A stretch of 64,000 bases of DNA from Chloroflexota bacterium (GCA_019873735.1 JAIOAQ010000002.1:124001-188000); one strand, 5' to 3'; shown: positions 8,955 to 19,200, counted from the first letter of the stretch. The notes: generated by a model not told the origin, from the letters alone. Translations and numbers: made by a program.

Positions 8955-9903
8955 GTGGGGATTTTTCCGGTAGGTTGGATTTTTTGAGTAAATAGACAGG
9001 CCGGCGCTTGACTTCCTGAAAGATATAGCCAACGTAAATGCCGATAAAGCCCAGCAAGACCATCAACATGCCGCCGACAATCAGGATGACAAACATCAGC
9101 GAACTCCAGCCAGGCGCCAGGGAGGCCTGCCGGCCCGTAAGCCAGAAACTCAGGACGTAAATCATTTCCAGCAAGGCCAGGCAGAGCATCACCCCGCCCA
9201 GGCTGACACCTATGTACAACGGTATCAGCGAGAAGGAAAAGATGGCATCCATGGCCAGTTTGAGCATCTTGCCAAAGGAGTATTTGGACTTTCCCCCCAA
9301 ACGTTCCAGCGGACGGTATGGCAAAATGACGGAACGGTAGCCCATCCAGGGGATCATGCCGCGCAAAAAACGGTGATACTCTGGCATGGTTTTGAGCGCG
9401 TCCACGGCCTGACGACTCATGGCGCGGAAATCAGAGCCGCCCGGTTCAATGCGCGTGCCGCTGATGAGATTAATCAGGCGGTAGAAAGCCGCCGAGGTGG
9501 CCTTCTTGAACGAAAAAGACTGGCCGTCGTCCACATGCACCGCCTGCACGACATCATATCCCTGCAAGACCAGGGCAAGCATTTCGGGAAGCATTTCAGG
9601 CGGATGCTGGCCGTCGCCGTCCATCGTGACCACAATATCACCTTCGGCGTGATCCAGCCCGGCGGTAAGCGCGGCCTGATGGCCAAAATTCCGGCTTAGC
9701 AGCAGGAGGTGAACACGCGCATCTTCCTGAGCCAGGCGGGCCAGGATCTCGGCCGTAGCATCGGTCGAGCCGTCGTCCACATAATAGAATGCAAAGGTAT
9801 GCGGCAAGTTGGCCACAACTGCCAGCAGGCGGCGGTGAAACTGTTCAACAATCCCGGCCTCGTTATAGAGCGGGACCACAATTGCAATGCGCATTTTCTT
9901 CAT
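8947..9903 (-). CDS. GT2 glycosyltransferase, polyprenyl-phosphate type
   Basis: A 318-residue family 2 glycosyltransferase with two C-terminal membrane helices, the layout of GtrB/DPM-type enzymes that move a sugar from a nucleotide donor to undecaprenyl phosphate. VVPLYNEAGIVEQF starts the GT-A fold; VDDGSTD and TMDGDGQHPPE give the metal/donor sites. The start at 9903 (MKKMRIAIVV) is preferred; an alternative ATG lies at 9894. The C terminus overlaps the phosphatase start by 8 bp. It probably supplies a lipid-linked sugar for the neighbouring surface glycan genes. Confidence 0.9.
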   Translation of the reverse strand: MKKMRIAIVVPLYNEAGIVEQFHRRLLAVVANLPHTFAFYYVDDGSTDATAEILARLAQEDARVHLLLLSRNFGHQAALTAGLDHAEGDIVVTMDGDGQHPPEMLPEMLALVLQGYDVVQAVHVDDGQSFSFKKATSAAFYRLINLISGTRIEPGGSDFRAMSRQAVDALKTMPEYHRFLRGMIPWMGYRSVILPYRPLERLGGKSKYSFGKMLKLAMDAIFSFSLIPLYIGVSLGGVMLCLALLEMIYVLSFWLTGRQASLAPGWSSLMFVILIVGGMLMVLLGFIGIYVGYIFQEVKRRPVYLLKKSNLPEKSPHE

Positions 9904-9966
9904 CGGCGGGAATACGGCAGACACAGGTAAGCATTTTACCACGCCATTCCCCTCAGGGCTGGCGGG

Positions 9967-10839
9967 TTACAAGTCTTCATCCAGGAGGCGTAAAAGGTAT
10001 TCGCCGTAGCCGTTATGCTTTAACAAAAGGGCCTGTTTGCGCAGTTGATCAGCATCAATAAAGGACATGCGGTAAGCCACTTCTTCAGGGCAGCCAATCA
10101 TCAGCCCCTGCCGTTCTTCCACCGTCTGAATGAAATTGGCGGCCTGCAAGAGCGTGGCATGGGTACCGGCATCCAGCCAGGCAACGCCGCGGCCCAGTTG
10201 AATAACGTGCAACTGACCCTGTTCAAGGTAACGGCGGTTGATGTCGGTGATCTCCAATTCGCCGCGCGGGGATGGTTTCAACTCAGATGCAAACTGTACC
10301 ACGCGCGAGTCGTAAAAATACAACCCCGGCACAGCAAAACGGGATTTTGGCTGGGCCGGCTTTTCTTCCAGGCTGACGGCTTTGCCAGTGGCATCAAACT
10401 CGACCACGCCATATTCGCGCGGATTGTTGACTGGATAGGCGAAGATAAGCGCGCCTTCTGTCAATGCAGCGGCCTGACGAAGCATATCCCACAGGCCGGT
10501 GCCGTAAAAAATATTATCGCCCAACACCAGACTGACGCTTTCCCCGCCGATAAAATCCTGCCCAATAATAAAGGCGTCTGCCAGCCCGCGCGGTTCCGTC
10601 TGAGCGGCATAGGAAAATTGAACCCCCCACTGCGAGCCATCGCCCAGCAAACGCTGGAATTGCGGCAGGTCTTGGGGACTGCTGATGACCAGCATTTCGC
10701 GAATTCCGGCCAGCATCAGGGTAGAGAGAGGGTAATAGACCATTGGCTTGTCATACACCGGCAGCATCTGCTTGCTTACCCCCAGCGTAATTGGATAAAG
10801 GCGCGTGCCTCGTCCTCCTGCCAGGATAATCCCTTTCAT
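9967..10839 (-). CDS. rmlA: Glucose-1-phosphate thymidylyltransferase
   Basis: A 290-residue enzyme making dTDP-glucose from glucose-1-phosphate and dTTP, the first step of dTDP-deoxysugar synthesis. The nucleotidyltransferase signature GGRGTRLYP is at residues 8-16, with [14 protein letters not shown] next and [10 protein letters not shown] as the metal/sugar-binding region. EYGVVEFD and FYDSRVV are also as in RmlA. The length is full (about 290). It overlaps rmlB by 4 bp, so the two initial pathway enzymes are coupled. Confidence 0.96.
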   Translation of the reverse strand: MKGIILAGGRGTRLYPITLGVSKQMLPVYDKPMVYYPLSTLMLAGIREMLVISSPQDLPQFQRLLGDGSQWGVQFSYAAQTEPRGLADAFIIGQDFIGGESVSLVLGDNIFYGTGLWDMLRQAAALTEGALIFAYPVNNPREYGVVEFDATGKAVSLEEKPAQPKSRFAVPGLYFYDSRVVQFASELKPSPRGELEITDINRRYLEQGQLHVIQLGRGVAWLDAGTHATLLQAANFIQTVEERQGLMIGCPEEVAYRMSFIDADQLRKQALLLKHNGYGEYLLRLLDEDL

Positions 10840-11906
10840 TTCTCACCTCGCTGGCGATAATTTCGCTCTAGCCATGTCTGATAATCGTTCTGCTCCAAAA
10901 TGGCTTGCACCCAGCCCTCATGGCTCAAATACCAGGCTATCGTCGCCCGCAGACCAGATTCAAGCTGATGGCGCGGTGCCCAGCCCAGTTGCGTGCGAAT
11001 CTTGGTGGTATCCATGGCGTAGCGCCGGTCATGACCGGGCCGGTCAGGGACGTGGGTGATCAGCCGGTTGTGCGGAGCACCCTGCGGGTGGAATTCATCA
11101 AGGATGGCACAAATTTCACGCACCAGGTCAATGTTATAGGGCTGATTGCCGCCGCCTACATTGTAGGTCTCACCAGGGATGCCCTGCTGAAGCACAAGGT
11201 AAATGGCCTCGCAATGGTCCTCTACATACAGCCAATCGCGTATTTGCCGGCCATCGCCATATACCGGCAGCGGCTTGCCCTGCAGGGCATTCAAAATCAT
11301 TAATGGAATCAGTTTCTCCGGGAACTGGTAGGGGCCATAGTTGTTCGAGCAATTGGTAATGGTCACCGGCAAGCCATATGTGTGGAAATAGGCACGTGCC
11401 AGGTGGTCAGAAGCCGCCTTGGAGGCCGAATAGGGCGAGCGCGGCTCGTAAGGAGTCATCTCGGTGAAAGGAGGATCTTCTGGCCCTAAAGAACCAAAGA
11501 CTTCATCGGTAGAAACATGGTGAAAGCGACGTCCGTCAAAACCGCCGCTTCCACTCCACTCCTGACGAGCAGCCTCCAGCAACGTAAATGTGCCAACCAC
11601 ATTGGTCTGAATAAAAGGCGCCGGGCCGTAAATGGAGCGGTCCACATGGGATTCGGCAGCAAAATGTACCAGCGTATCAATCTTGTGCTGGCGCAGCAGG
11701 CCGGCTACCAGCGCCGAATCGCAAATGTCGCCATGAATGAATGTATGCCGGGATGGGTCGGGCAAGTCCTTTAAATTTTCCAGACTGCCGGCATAGGTCA
11801 AGGCATCGAGGTTGAAGATATGCACCTGCGGTTCAGCCGTCAGTAGATAACGGATGAAATTGGCACCGATAAATCCGGCGCCGCCGGTCACCAGAACGTT
11901 GCGCAT
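10836..11906 (-). CDS. rmlB: dTDP-glucose 4,6-dehydratase
   Basis: A 356-residue extended short-chain dehydrogenase that converts dTDP-glucose to dTDP-4-keto-6-deoxyglucose. It shows the NAD motif [10 protein letters not shown] at the N terminus, [12 protein letters not shown], the active-site [11 protein letters not shown] segment, [11 protein letters not shown] with Tyr/Lys, and [17 protein letters not shown]. All are standard for RmlB. Its start codon abuts the stop of the aminotransferase upstream (shared base at 11906) and its stop overlaps rmlA. Confidence 0.97.
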   Translation of the reverse strand: MRNVLVTGGAGFIGANFIRYLLTAEPQVHIFNLDALTYAGSLENLKDLPDPSRHTFIHGDICDSALVAGLLRQHKIDTLVHFAAESHVDRSIYGPAPFIQTNVVGTFTLLEAARQEWSGSGGFDGRRFHHVSTDEVFGSLGPEDPPFTEMTPYEPRSPYSASKAASDHLARAYFHTYGLPVTITNCSNNYGPYQFPEKLIPLMILNALQGKPLPVYGDGRQIRDWLYVEDHCEAIYLVLQQGIPGETYNVGGGNQPYNIDLVREICAILDEFHPQGAPHNRLITHVPDRPGHDRRYAMDTTKIRTQLGWAPRHQLESGLRATIAWYLSHEGWVQAILEQNDYQTWLERNYRQRGEK

Positions 11907-13057
11907 CAGAATGGGAACTCCAAGATGGCTTCAATCACCTGTTCTTGCTCATCAGGAGACAGGGCATTATGAAGAGGCAAACGTACCAACCGATCGCTGA
12001 CCTCTTCAGTTACAGGACAATCTCCCGGACAGCCGCCAAATTGACGCCCCATATCCGAAAGGTGCAGCGGCAGGTAGTGAAAAACGCAATAAATGCCGCG
12101 CTCACGCAAAGCGGAAATGAAACGTTGACGGGTGTCCAGGTCTGGCATGAGCAGGTAAAAAATGTGATACGCCTGCTCGTCATAAGAAGGAACGTAGGGC
12201 AATTGCACGCCATGCTTCTCGCCCCAATCCTTCAGGGCCGTGAAATAGGTCTGCCACAAACGTTGACGGTGGGATTGAATGCGCTCGCGTTGTTCCAACT
12301 GCCCATAAAGAAACGCCGCCAAAATGTCCGACGGCAGATACGAAGAACCGACATCAACCCACGTGTATTTGTCCACCTGGCCGCGGAAAAAGCGGGCACG
12401 ATTGGTCCCTTTTTCGCGGATAATCTCGGCGCGTTCGGCGTATTTGGGGTCATTAATCAGCAAGGCTCCGCCCTCGCCGCTGGTAAAGTTCTTCGTCTCA
12501 TGAAAGGATTGAGTTGCCAGCGCGCCGAAAGTCCCCAAATACTTGCCTTTATGCCGGGCAAACAAGCCATGAGCATTATCTTCTACCACTGCCAGATGAT
12601 GCCGTTGGGCAAGATCAAGGATTGCGGCCATTTCGCAGCCCACGCCCGCATAATGGACCGGGACAATGGCCTTTGTGCGCGGCGTGATAGCAGGCTCAAT
12701 CCTGGTTTCGTCGATATTAAGGGTATCCGGCCGAATGTCCACAAAAACCGGCCGCGCGCCGCGCAGGACAAAGGCATTGACGGTAGAGACAAAAGTAAAA
12801 TCGGGCAGAATGACCTCATCCCCGGGTTGGATATCCAGCAAGATCGCCGCCATTTCCAGCGCATGAGTGCAAGAGGTGGTCAACAAGGCCTTGCAAACCC
12901 CCAAAGTCCCTTCCAGCAAAGCATGGCATTTCTTGGTAAATGGCCCATCGCCCGAAATATGACCGCTGCGAATGGCCTCGGTCACATATTCCAGTTCCCT
13001 TCCAACAGGCACCGGACGATTAAAATCAACACGCAGTTTCGATGAATCGTTGTTCAT
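11906..13057 (-). CDS. dTDP-4-amino-4,6-dideoxygalactose transaminase-like (WecE/RffA)
   Basis: A 383-residue DegT/DnrJ-family aminotransferase. The sequence follows WecE/RffA closely: [65 protein letters not shown] and [16 protein letters not shown] with the PLP Lys. In that family it aminates the 4-keto product of RmlB to give dTDP-Fuc4N, fitting the adjacent rmlAB. The start at 13057 overlaps the upstream stop (ATGA). A related sugar 4-aminotransferase (for example VioA-type) cannot be excluded. Confidence 0.88.
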   Translation of the reverse strand: MNNDSSKLRVDFNRPVPVGRELEYVTEAIRSGHISGDGPFTKKCHALLEGTLGVCKALLTTSCTHALEMAAILLDIQPGDEVILPDFTFVSTVNAFVLRGARPVFVDIRPDTLNIDETRIEPAITPRTKAIVPVHYAGVGCEMAAILDLAQRHHLAVVEDNAHGLFARHKGKYLGTFGALATQSFHETKNFTSGEGGALLINDPKYAERAEIIREKGTNRARFFRGQVDKYTWVDVGSSYLPSDILAAFLYGQLEQRERIQSHRQRLWQTYFTALKDWGEKHGVQLPYVPSYDEQAYHIFYLLMPDLDTRQRFISALRERGIYCVFHYLPLHLSDMGRQFGGCPGDCPVTEEVSDRLVRLPLHNALSPDEQEQVIEAILEFPF

Positions 13058-13998
13058 AGGTTTTCCAAAATAATATCGCAAATTTGCTCGGCCATTGCCG
13101 CAGTAAAGTGACGGTCATTAAATAAATTGATGACTTCGCCTGCCAGTTTTTCTGCATGGAGGCAGCGGCCAGGAGCAAAAATGCCCGCCAGCGAAGCATA
13201 GTGTGAACTGGCAAACAGGCCGGCATCAAAGATGGCCGCCAGTACCCGCTGCTTATCCGGGACACGAATATTGTAACGCCAGCCCTGATATGCAGGCGGC
13301 AGACAAATTTCCGCCGGAAGGCGCTCGGCGTAAACTGTGTTGATTGCCTGCCGATGCGCTTCCACTTCGGCCAATGCAGCGGCAATCATCGCCCAATATC
13401 CCTCCCACCCCGGCAAGGGACGATAGGTCTCCAGCCAGGGGCTATCCTGATAGGTGTAGGGCCGGTTTTCGGCAATTGCCTGCTTGTAACTTTTCTCCAG
13501 CGCTTCTAAGGCCGCGGCACCAAAGGGGAGATGGGTTTCATGGTAAACGATCTCTTCGGATAGAAAAGCATAGCCCCCAAATCCAATATCAACCACTTTG
13601 GCATAACCGCTGCTGTAGAGAGACACCTGAGCACCGCAGCCAGACCTTGCAGCCGCGTCCGGCGGGCATAAGCAGCGATCATCCACAAAGAGCAGGCTTT
13701 CGTCCAGAGAGCGCATCTGGACAAAGAAGTCGTCCGGCGTTGACGTTTCGCCGTAGGTGTGAGCATAAAGCAGGCCGCCGTATCGCCCGCTTTCGAGTTG
13801 AGCGGCAGCCCGCTCAAGGTCCATGTGCAGGCTGGTCGGCGAAATGTCCACAAAATCAAAAGGGATACCGGCTTTCAAGAACGTGAGCGGCACAATGGGG
13901 CAGATATTGGCCGGCAGAAGGAACGGACGCCGGTCCACCCGGCTGACGAGCAGGTGATACAGGATTGCAGAAGCACGCGGCGCCAGAACTACACGCAT
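13054..13998 (-). CDS. DegT-like PLP aminotransferase homolog, divergent
   Basis: A 314-residue protein with the fold pattern of DegT/DnrJ aminotransferases but low conservation. PANICPIVPLTFLKAG matches the loop after the first domain, FVDDRCLCPPD the PLP-contacting Asp stretch, and SSGYAKVVDIGFGGY the expected Lys site. It is shorter than the usual 370-400, with an abbreviated N terminus. It could be a second transaminase, or a non-catalytic partner in the amino-sugar pathway. It is directly coupled to the WecE-like gene by ATGA overlap. Confidence 0.7.
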   Translation of the reverse strand: MRVVLAPRASAILYHLLVSRVDRRPFLLPANICPIVPLTFLKAGIPFDFVDISPTSLHMDLERAAAQLESGRYGGLLYAHTYGETSTPDDFFVQMRSLDESLLFVDDRCLCPPDAAARSGCGAQVSLYSSGYAKVVDIGFGGYAFLSEEIVYHETHLPFGAAALEALEKSYKQAIAENRPYTYQDSPWLETYRPLPGWEGYWAMIAAALAEVEAHRQAINTVYAERLPAEICLPPAYQGWRYNIRVPDKQRVLAAIFDAGLFASSHYASLAGIFAPGRCLHAEKLAGEVINLFNDRHFTAAMAEQICDIILENL

Positions 13999-14019
13999 AT
14001 CCGCCCACCAACAACAGGC

Positions 14020-14655
14020 CTATACATCCTTACGCACCAGAATCGTAAAATCATACAGGCCGTAGTCATGGAGCAACGCAACATTCCGGGAGAAATTTCG
14101 TTTGCAATAATCAAAGTAGAAAAGCGGATCCCCATAGTACAGGTCTGGACGCTGGGCCATCCGTTCAGGGTCAGAGTACTTGGTCAGCATGTTGAAAGAG
14201 AAACCCTTAGAACAGAGCGCGTTCATCCGCTGAAGTGTCTGCAGGGAAAAGTCGCGCCATTCATCATAGGGCGTCTCCAGTTTGATATTGAAGATCGCGC
14301 CGGCCAGCAGGTAATCGGCCAACGGGGCCTCGCGCTCATCGGTTGTAAAGTGAGCGTTTGGAAATCCCCGATGCGTCTCACGGCCGGCCAGAACCATCTT
14401 CTCGATCAGGTCAACACCCCAGTATTCAAAGGTCCAGCCTTTTTGTTGCAGGAAATCAAACATGGCTCCGTAGCCGCAGCCGTAGTCAATGACCGTAAAC
14501 GGCTGCTCAGGGTGAATCACCTTAACCAGTTGCTCGAAGCGAATCGCCTGCGCTTCTGGGCCATTGTAGTCCACCCCCTTGGGCGTTGCGCCAAACTGCT
14601 CCAGTTTTTCCGCGAAATATTCATTCAACTTCTTTTGGGTTTCTTCCAGGTTCAC
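14020..14655 (-). CDS. Class I SAM-dependent methyltransferase
   Basis: A 211-residue methyltransferase. The SAM-binding glycine loop is VIDYGCGYGAMFDFL at about residues 55-70, followed by the acidic residue in YWGVDLIEKMV. It lies between the aminotransferases and wbqC, with a 4-bp overlap to the latter. N- or O-methylation of the dideoxy amino sugar is a reasonable guess, but nothing in the sequence fixes the acceptor. The N-terminal 40 residues (MNLEETQKKLNEYFAEKL) are helical and unlike the core domain. Confidence 0.85.
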   Translation of the reverse strand: MNLEETQKKLNEYFAEKLEQFGATPKGVDYNGPEAQAIRFEQLVKVIHPEQPFTVIDYGCGYGAMFDFLQQKGWTFEYWGVDLIEKMVLAGRETHRGFPNAHFTTDEREAPLADYLLAGAIFNIKLETPYDEWRDFSLQTLQRMNALCSKGFSFNMLTKYSDPERMAQRPDLYYGDPLFYFDYCKRNFSRNVALLHDYGLYDFTILVRKDV

Positions 14656-15356
14656 CGTCTCTCCTCCGGTTTGATGATGTAGTCCAACGCCTGCGCACCG
14701 GTCATAAAGAGCAAATCCAGCAGGCTGACAAACGGATCGTAGGGCGGATAAAGTTGAGGATACTCTGGATAATCATAGGTCATGTACTCCAGCGTAATCC
14801 CGGCTGCAGCAAACAATTCCGGCTCAATGTAATCTCTGGCCGAAGGGCCGCTGATGTAGTGGATTGCGCCAACCCGTTTCAGTATCTGAATTAAACGAGC
14901 CGTCTTTTCGCCACCAATCCCTTCTATCTCGCTGGAACGCATAAAATGGGTGTGTGCAATTCCGATTTCACGCGCCAGGGCAATCGTCAGGTCAATCGTG
15001 AAATCGGCCAGGGAATCGTCCCGGCGGGAGTAGAAAGATTCCAGCAGATTCGCATAATGTCGAAAAAAGGGAGCCTTGCTGTAAGCAAAGGTCAAAGCCT
15101 TCCAGTGGCTCTTTGCCCAGGGCTTCGACCAGTCAATTCTCACATCTTTGATCAACAAGCCGGCCGTTGCACCGGCGCTATGAACCGGAATGGTCAACCA
15201 TTGCTTCCCCTGGGCCGTCTTGATCTGGTTGCGGTTGCGCCAGCCATGCTTATCATATTGAACATCGTCATAGAAGATAAACAGGTCGGCCTTGTAAATC
15301 TGGTGGAAATAACCGCGCCAGGGAATATAGGAAGGCTGCAAGATAACAACATTCAT
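14652..15356 (-). CDS. WbqC family protein
   Basis: A 234-residue member of the WbqC family. The N terminus (VILQPSYIPWRGYFHQIYKA) and the following FYDDVQYDKHGWRNRNQIK are the hallmark region. WbqC proteins occur in O-antigen and antibiotic amino-sugar clusters; their reaction is not well established, and acyl transfer to or modification of an amino sugar has been suggested. The position beside a WecE-like transaminase and a methyltransferase agrees with such a role. It overlaps both neighbours by 4 bp. Confidence 0.92.
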   Translation of the reverse strand: MNVVILQPSYIPWRGYFHQIYKADLFIFYDDVQYDKHGWRNRNQIKTAQGKQWLTIPVHSAGATAGLLIKDVRIDWSKPWAKSHWKALTFAYSKAPFFRHYANLLESFYSRRDDSLADFTIDLTIALAREIGIAHTHFMRSSEIEGIGGEKTARLIQILKRVGAIHYISGPSARDYIEPELFAAAGITLEYMTYDYPEYPQLYPPYDPFVSLLDLLFMTGAQALDYIIKPEERR

Positions 15357-16273
15357 TCTTGCGCGCCACCAAGTTGCTCGGCAATCACATAGGGCGGACG
15401 GTCCATAACGCGTTCAAACATACGCGCCAGGTACTCGCCAAAAATGCCCAGCACCAGCATCTGCGCCCCGCTAAAAATCGCAATCACCGAGGCCAAAAAC
15501 GGAAACCCCGGCAGACTGCCGGCTATAAAGTAAATACCCAACACATAAATAAAGATCCCCGCGCCAAACACACTCATGGTCAGGCCGAGCCAGGAGGCCA
15601 GGCGTAACGGAGCAGTCGTGTAGCCGGTGAGAATGAGCATGGCGGCACGCGCCAGGGCAGAGAAGTTGTAGTTGGAATGTCTGGCCGGGGGGATATCCAC
15701 CAGCACATGGGAGAATCGGCTGCTGCCCCACGAGAGCAACACATCCAGCGTCAGGGTTGGGCTGCAGAACCCCGCAAAGGCATCCCGCAATTGAGTCCGA
15801 AAGGCGCGAAAGGCCGAAATCTCCCGCACCGAAGGCACCCTCATCACCCAGGCTAACAATTTCTTGGTGGTGCGCGTCATCCAGTTACGCCACACATCTT
15901 GGGGCAATTTGCGCGGCGCGCCGTAAACCACATCGTAGCCTTCATTCAGTTTTGCCAGCAAGCGATGAATCTCTTCCGGCGGGTGTTGAAGGTCATCATC
16001 CATCGTCACGGTGACCTCATAACGCGCCGCGCGCACGCCGCACAGCGTAGCATTATGTTGGCCGTAATTGCGCATCAAACGGATGCCGCGTACCCAGCCG
16101 TACTGTTGAGTTAAATGCTCAATGATCTCCCACGAGTTATCCGGGCTGTCATCGTTGACCAGAATGACCTCATAGGCATCTGCCAATGCCGGCAAGACCT
16201 GTGCCAGCCGTTCAACCAACGCCTGCAGGGTTTCAGCGCCGCGATAGACGGGGACAACGATGGAACAATTCAT
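15353..16273 (-). CDS. GT2 glycosyltransferase with C-terminal membrane helices
   Basis: A 306-residue GT2 enzyme of the GtrB/ArnC type. IVVPVYRGAETLQALV begins the GT-A domain, LVNDDSPDNSWE and VTMDDDLQHPPEEI hold the donor and metal sites, and two hydrophobic spans (about 230-290) anchor it. ArnC-type enzymes transfer amino-arabinose to undecaprenyl phosphate, so this enzyme could lipid-link the amino-deoxy sugar made by the adjacent genes. That is an inference from context. It is coupled to wbqC by a 4-bp overlap. Confidence 0.9.
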   Translation of the reverse strand: MNCSIVVPVYRGAETLQALVERLAQVLPALADAYEVILVNDDSPDNSWEIIEHLTQQYGWVRGIRLMRNYGQHNATLCGVRAARYEVTVTMDDDLQHPPEEIHRLLAKLNEGYDVVYGAPRKLPQDVWRNWMTRTTKKLLAWVMRVPSVREISAFRAFRTQLRDAFAGFCSPTLTLDVLLSWGSSRFSHVLVDIPPARHSNYNFSALARAAMLILTGYTTAPLRLASWLGLTMSVFGAGIFIYVLGIYFIAGSLPGFPFLASVIAIFSGAQMLVLGIFGEYLARMFERVMDRPPYVIAEQLGGAQE

Positions 16274-16307
16274 TCTTGCCGCTTCTGCCTAAAGCATTCC
16301 AGCCGGC

Positions 16308-17999
16308 TCATAACCGGACCCCGTGCCTGTCTGCCAGAATCTCGAGACAGCGTCTCACCTCAGCAGACTGGCGGTCAGAGTCCCAGCCAAGCACCTGGGC
16401 AATCACTTCGGCTAACTCTTCCAGCGCCGGGCGGGTAAGTTGACCCAGAAAAGCCAGCATGGAACGACGCAGGACGACATCGTCAAGATGCTCAACCTTT
16501 TCATACAAAGCCAGATAGCCGATCTCGCGGCGGCTATAGCCGGGCAACGTTTTTAGCGGACGGTCGGCCTCGCGGGCCAGATACATGGCCATTTGCTCGG
16601 CGCGCGTCCCATAACGCTCAAAGAGACCAGAGACGCGTTCCTGCGGCAGACCCGTCCAGGCGCACAAGGCCTCAATATAGCGATTGCGCTCTGCCTCAGA
16701 GCGAGGGTAGTTCTTGCCGCCGCCAATAGCCAGGTTGGAGGTGTGTTTCTGGCGGCTTAAGCCCAGGTAGGCCAGGGCCTTGTCGGTCACCTGCTCGGCA
16801 AAGGCGCGGAAAGAAGTCCATTTGCCGCCCACCAGGGAGTAGACCGGGAAGGTGATCCCCATCCATGGCCCGTCGAGTACCTGAATGGAATGGTCGCGGC
16901 TGATTTGGCCAGCATTTCTGGCGTTGCTGGCGGGCAGCGGGCGAACGCCGGAGAAAGAGAAGACAATCTGGTCACGCCCCACTTCAAGGTCCGGAAAGAC
17001 CCGCTCAAGCATACCGAGAAAGTAGTCCACCTCATCGTCGGTACAACGCACCGAATCGGGGTCACTCACCGGGATGTCTGAGGTCCCCAACATGACCTTG
17101 TCGGCCAGAGGGAAGATCAACACGATGCGCCCATCCTTGTTTTCAAAGAAAAACTCGTGATCGCCAATCGCCTGACGTAAGGCGGGATGGTCAAGAATGA
17201 TATGAGAGCCTTTGGTGCCGCCGATATAACGGGTGGAAACGCCCAGCGCCCGATTGGCAAAGTCAATCCACGGACCGGCTGCGTTGATCAGCAGTTTTGG
17301 CCGCACTTCAAAGGTCTCCCCGCTTAACTCATCGCGCAGGGTCACCTGACCGCCCTGGGCGCCTACCAGGCTCACGTAATTGAGGGCGCGGGCATGAGAG
17401 CCTTCGGCCTCGCCATCCAGCAGAACTTCAAGCGCCAGCCGTTCGGGGCTGAAGATGGAACCATCATAATAGGTGGCGATGTAGCAAACCTTGGGATTGA
17501 GACGCGGAAACTTTGCCAGTGCCTTTCGGCGCGGTTCAAAGGTATGCGGGGGAACGGCGCGTTTCTTGCCGGTAAAGGCATCATACAAAATCAAGCCGAC
17601 CTTAATGATGAATGCGCCGCGTTCGGCAGGCTTGTCCAGCCAGCCTAAAAACTTGAGAGGAGCATTGAACAGGCCAGAAAAGATTTTGAAAATAGGGATG
17701 GTGGTGGGCAAAGGGCGGACAAGATGAGGCGCGTTCTCAATCATGCGATTGCGCTCGCGAACGGCTTCGCGCACAAGACGAAATTCGCCATTTTCCAGAT
17801 AACGGATACCGCCATGGGCCATGTGCGAGGAAGCCGCCGAGGCGCCAGAACAGAAATCGCCGCGTTCCACCAGCAATACATCTACGCCGTTAAGCGCCAG
17901 ATCGCGAAAAACGCCAATGCCATTGATACCGCCGCCGACAATCAGGACATTGATGTTAGGATGCTGGCGCAGGTTACGAAGAATCTCATTTCGATTCAT
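16308..17999 (-). CDS. glpD: Glycerol-3-phosphate dehydrogenase, FAD-dependent
   Basis: A 563-residue membrane-associated flavoenzyme that oxidises glycerol-3-phosphate to dihydroxyacetone phosphate and feeds electrons to quinone. FAD binding is at VLIVGGGINGIGVFRDLAL (about residues 19-37), with GDFCSGASAASSHMAHGGIRYLE typical of GlpA/GlpD and INAAGPWID in the middle. The C-terminal GlpD domain is present. It may also serve lipid turnover. It follows the broken crtB by 88 bp on the same strand, so it could be read from the crtB promoter or from its own promoter, which was not identified. Confidence 0.95.
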   Translation of the reverse strand: MNRNEILRNLRQHPNINVLIVGGGINGIGVFRDLALNGVDVLLVERGDFCSGASAASSHMAHGGIRYLENGEFRLVREAVRERNRMIENAPHLVRPLPTTIPIFKIFSGLFNAPLKFLGWLDKPAERGAFIIKVGLILYDAFTGKKRAVPPHTFEPRRKALAKFPRLNPKVCYIATYYDGSIFSPERLALEVLLDGEAEGSHARALNYVSLVGAQGGQVTLRDELSGETFEVRPKLLINAAGPWIDFANRALGVSTRYIGGTKGSHIILDHPALRQAIGDHEFFFENKDGRIVLIFPLADKVMLGTSDIPVSDPDSVRCTDDEVDYFLGMLERVFPDLEVGRDQIVFSFSGVRPLPASNARNAGQISRDHSIQVLDGPWMGITFPVYSLVGGKWTSFRAFAEQVTDKALAYLGLSRQKHTSNLAIGGGKNYPRSEAERNRYIEALCAWTGLPQERVSGLFERYGTRAEQMAMYLAREADRPLKTLPGYSRREIGYLALYEKVEHLDDVVLRRSMLAFLGQLTRPALEELAEVIAQVLGWDSDRQSAEVRRCLEILADRHGVRL

Positions 18000-18087
18000 G
18001 TTGAAATTTCCCTTACCAATCGCAGATGGGTTGATCTCCCCTATTTTACCCTATCTGACGATTCCTTGCCCTTGCCGACCGCAAAAG

Positions 18088-19038
18088 TTACATGCGGCTC
18101 AGTCTCCACCACACGGACAGCAAACGGCTCAACTTCCCCCTCGCAGAGAGATGTGCCCGGCGGTTGAAAACATCAAAGTCGTGACGCTCAATATCGTCCA
18201 GGATGCCGCTATAGAAATCCAGGGCGGCGGCAACGGCCAGGCGTCCACTGCGGCCTAGCAGGCGAACGCCAGGCCACGAGAAGGCATACAGGTTGCGCGT
18301 CCTTTCGATTTGGAAGCGCATGAAGGCACGCCATTTGTCGGTCACCCGGCCAGAGGCCATTTCGGATTCTTCGATTCCAAAAGCACGCAGTTCGTTCTGG
18401 GGCAAATAGACGCGTCCATTGCGGTAATCTTCGCCCACATCGCGCAGGATGTTGGTCAATTGCAGCGCAACGCCCAGGCGGACAGCATAGGCGACGGCTT
18501 AAGGGCAGCAAAATCCGGTAATGTACATGCTCATCAGTCCCACCGTAGAAGCCACGCGGTAACAATAGGTGGACAATTCTTCGAACGATTCGTAGCGCAC
18601 CCGGTTTAGGTCGCTGGCGACGCCGTCAATCAGTTGCAGGGCATACACGGGTGGGATGTGAAACCGTCTCAGGGTGTCGGCCCAGGCTTGAGAAACGGGA
18701 CCCGGCCCAGGCCTGGCCTGACCCGTTGAGAGCCGCCGCCAAAACTCCAGCCGCTCAAGACGATCCGGCACGTCCGATTCGTCCACCAGGTCATCCACCG
18801 TACGGCAAAAAGCATACAGAGCGCGCGTGGCATCGCGTTGTTCGCGCGGCAGCAAGGCCGAGGCCCAATAGAAAGATTTGCTGTGTTGGGCCGTGATGCG
18901 GCCGCATTGGGCATAAGCCTGCCTCAGGTCAAAGTTTTTTGGCCGGCTATCCAGAAAAACATCACCCAGAACATCATCCCTGTGAGCATCTCTGGCCAGC
19001 ATTAAGAGGTTATCTTCCCAGTTTGCCGAAGATTCCAC
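18088..19038 (-). pseudogene. crtB: Phytoene synthase, interrupted by an in-frame TAA
   Basis: The reading frame encodes a squalene/phytoene synthase that would join two GGPP into phytoene. The first Asp-rich motif is intact (AFCRTVDDLVDESD) and the second lies after the break (LTNILRDVGEDYRNGRVYLP). Between them the frame hits TAA at 18499-18501, directly after ITGFCCP and before AVAYAVRLGVALQ. The frame is otherwise continuous, so one base change explains it; Glu, Gln or Lys would be expected there. The GTG at 19038 is favoured as start because GGAGGAG lies 6 bp upstream at 19044-19051; an ATG at 19077 is the alternative. It is either a true nonsense allele or a sequencing error. Confidence 0.85.
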
Positions 19039-19155
19039 GTTTTGCTCCTCCAGTCTTGTGACCACAACTCCTATCATTTTGGCCGGCTTCTAATCTGGAA
19101 GCCTACCTGCAGCGCCGTACCCAAATGCGGCCGCTTTTTTGATGAAGTTAGAATA

Positions 19156-19183
19156 ATTTTACAGGTTTTATCCACTTTGTCAA
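19156..19183 (-). promoter_or_regulatory. Predicted sigma70-type promoter of crtB
   Basis: On the minus strand TTGACA (19178-19183) is followed after 16 bp by TAAAAT (19156-19161). It would give a leader of roughly 110 nt to the crtB GTG start. Its -35 element is an inverted copy of the TTGACAA motif that also forms the opposite crtI promoter. Confidence 0.6.
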
Positions 19184-19200
19184 CGTTTTGAAGCAAAATT

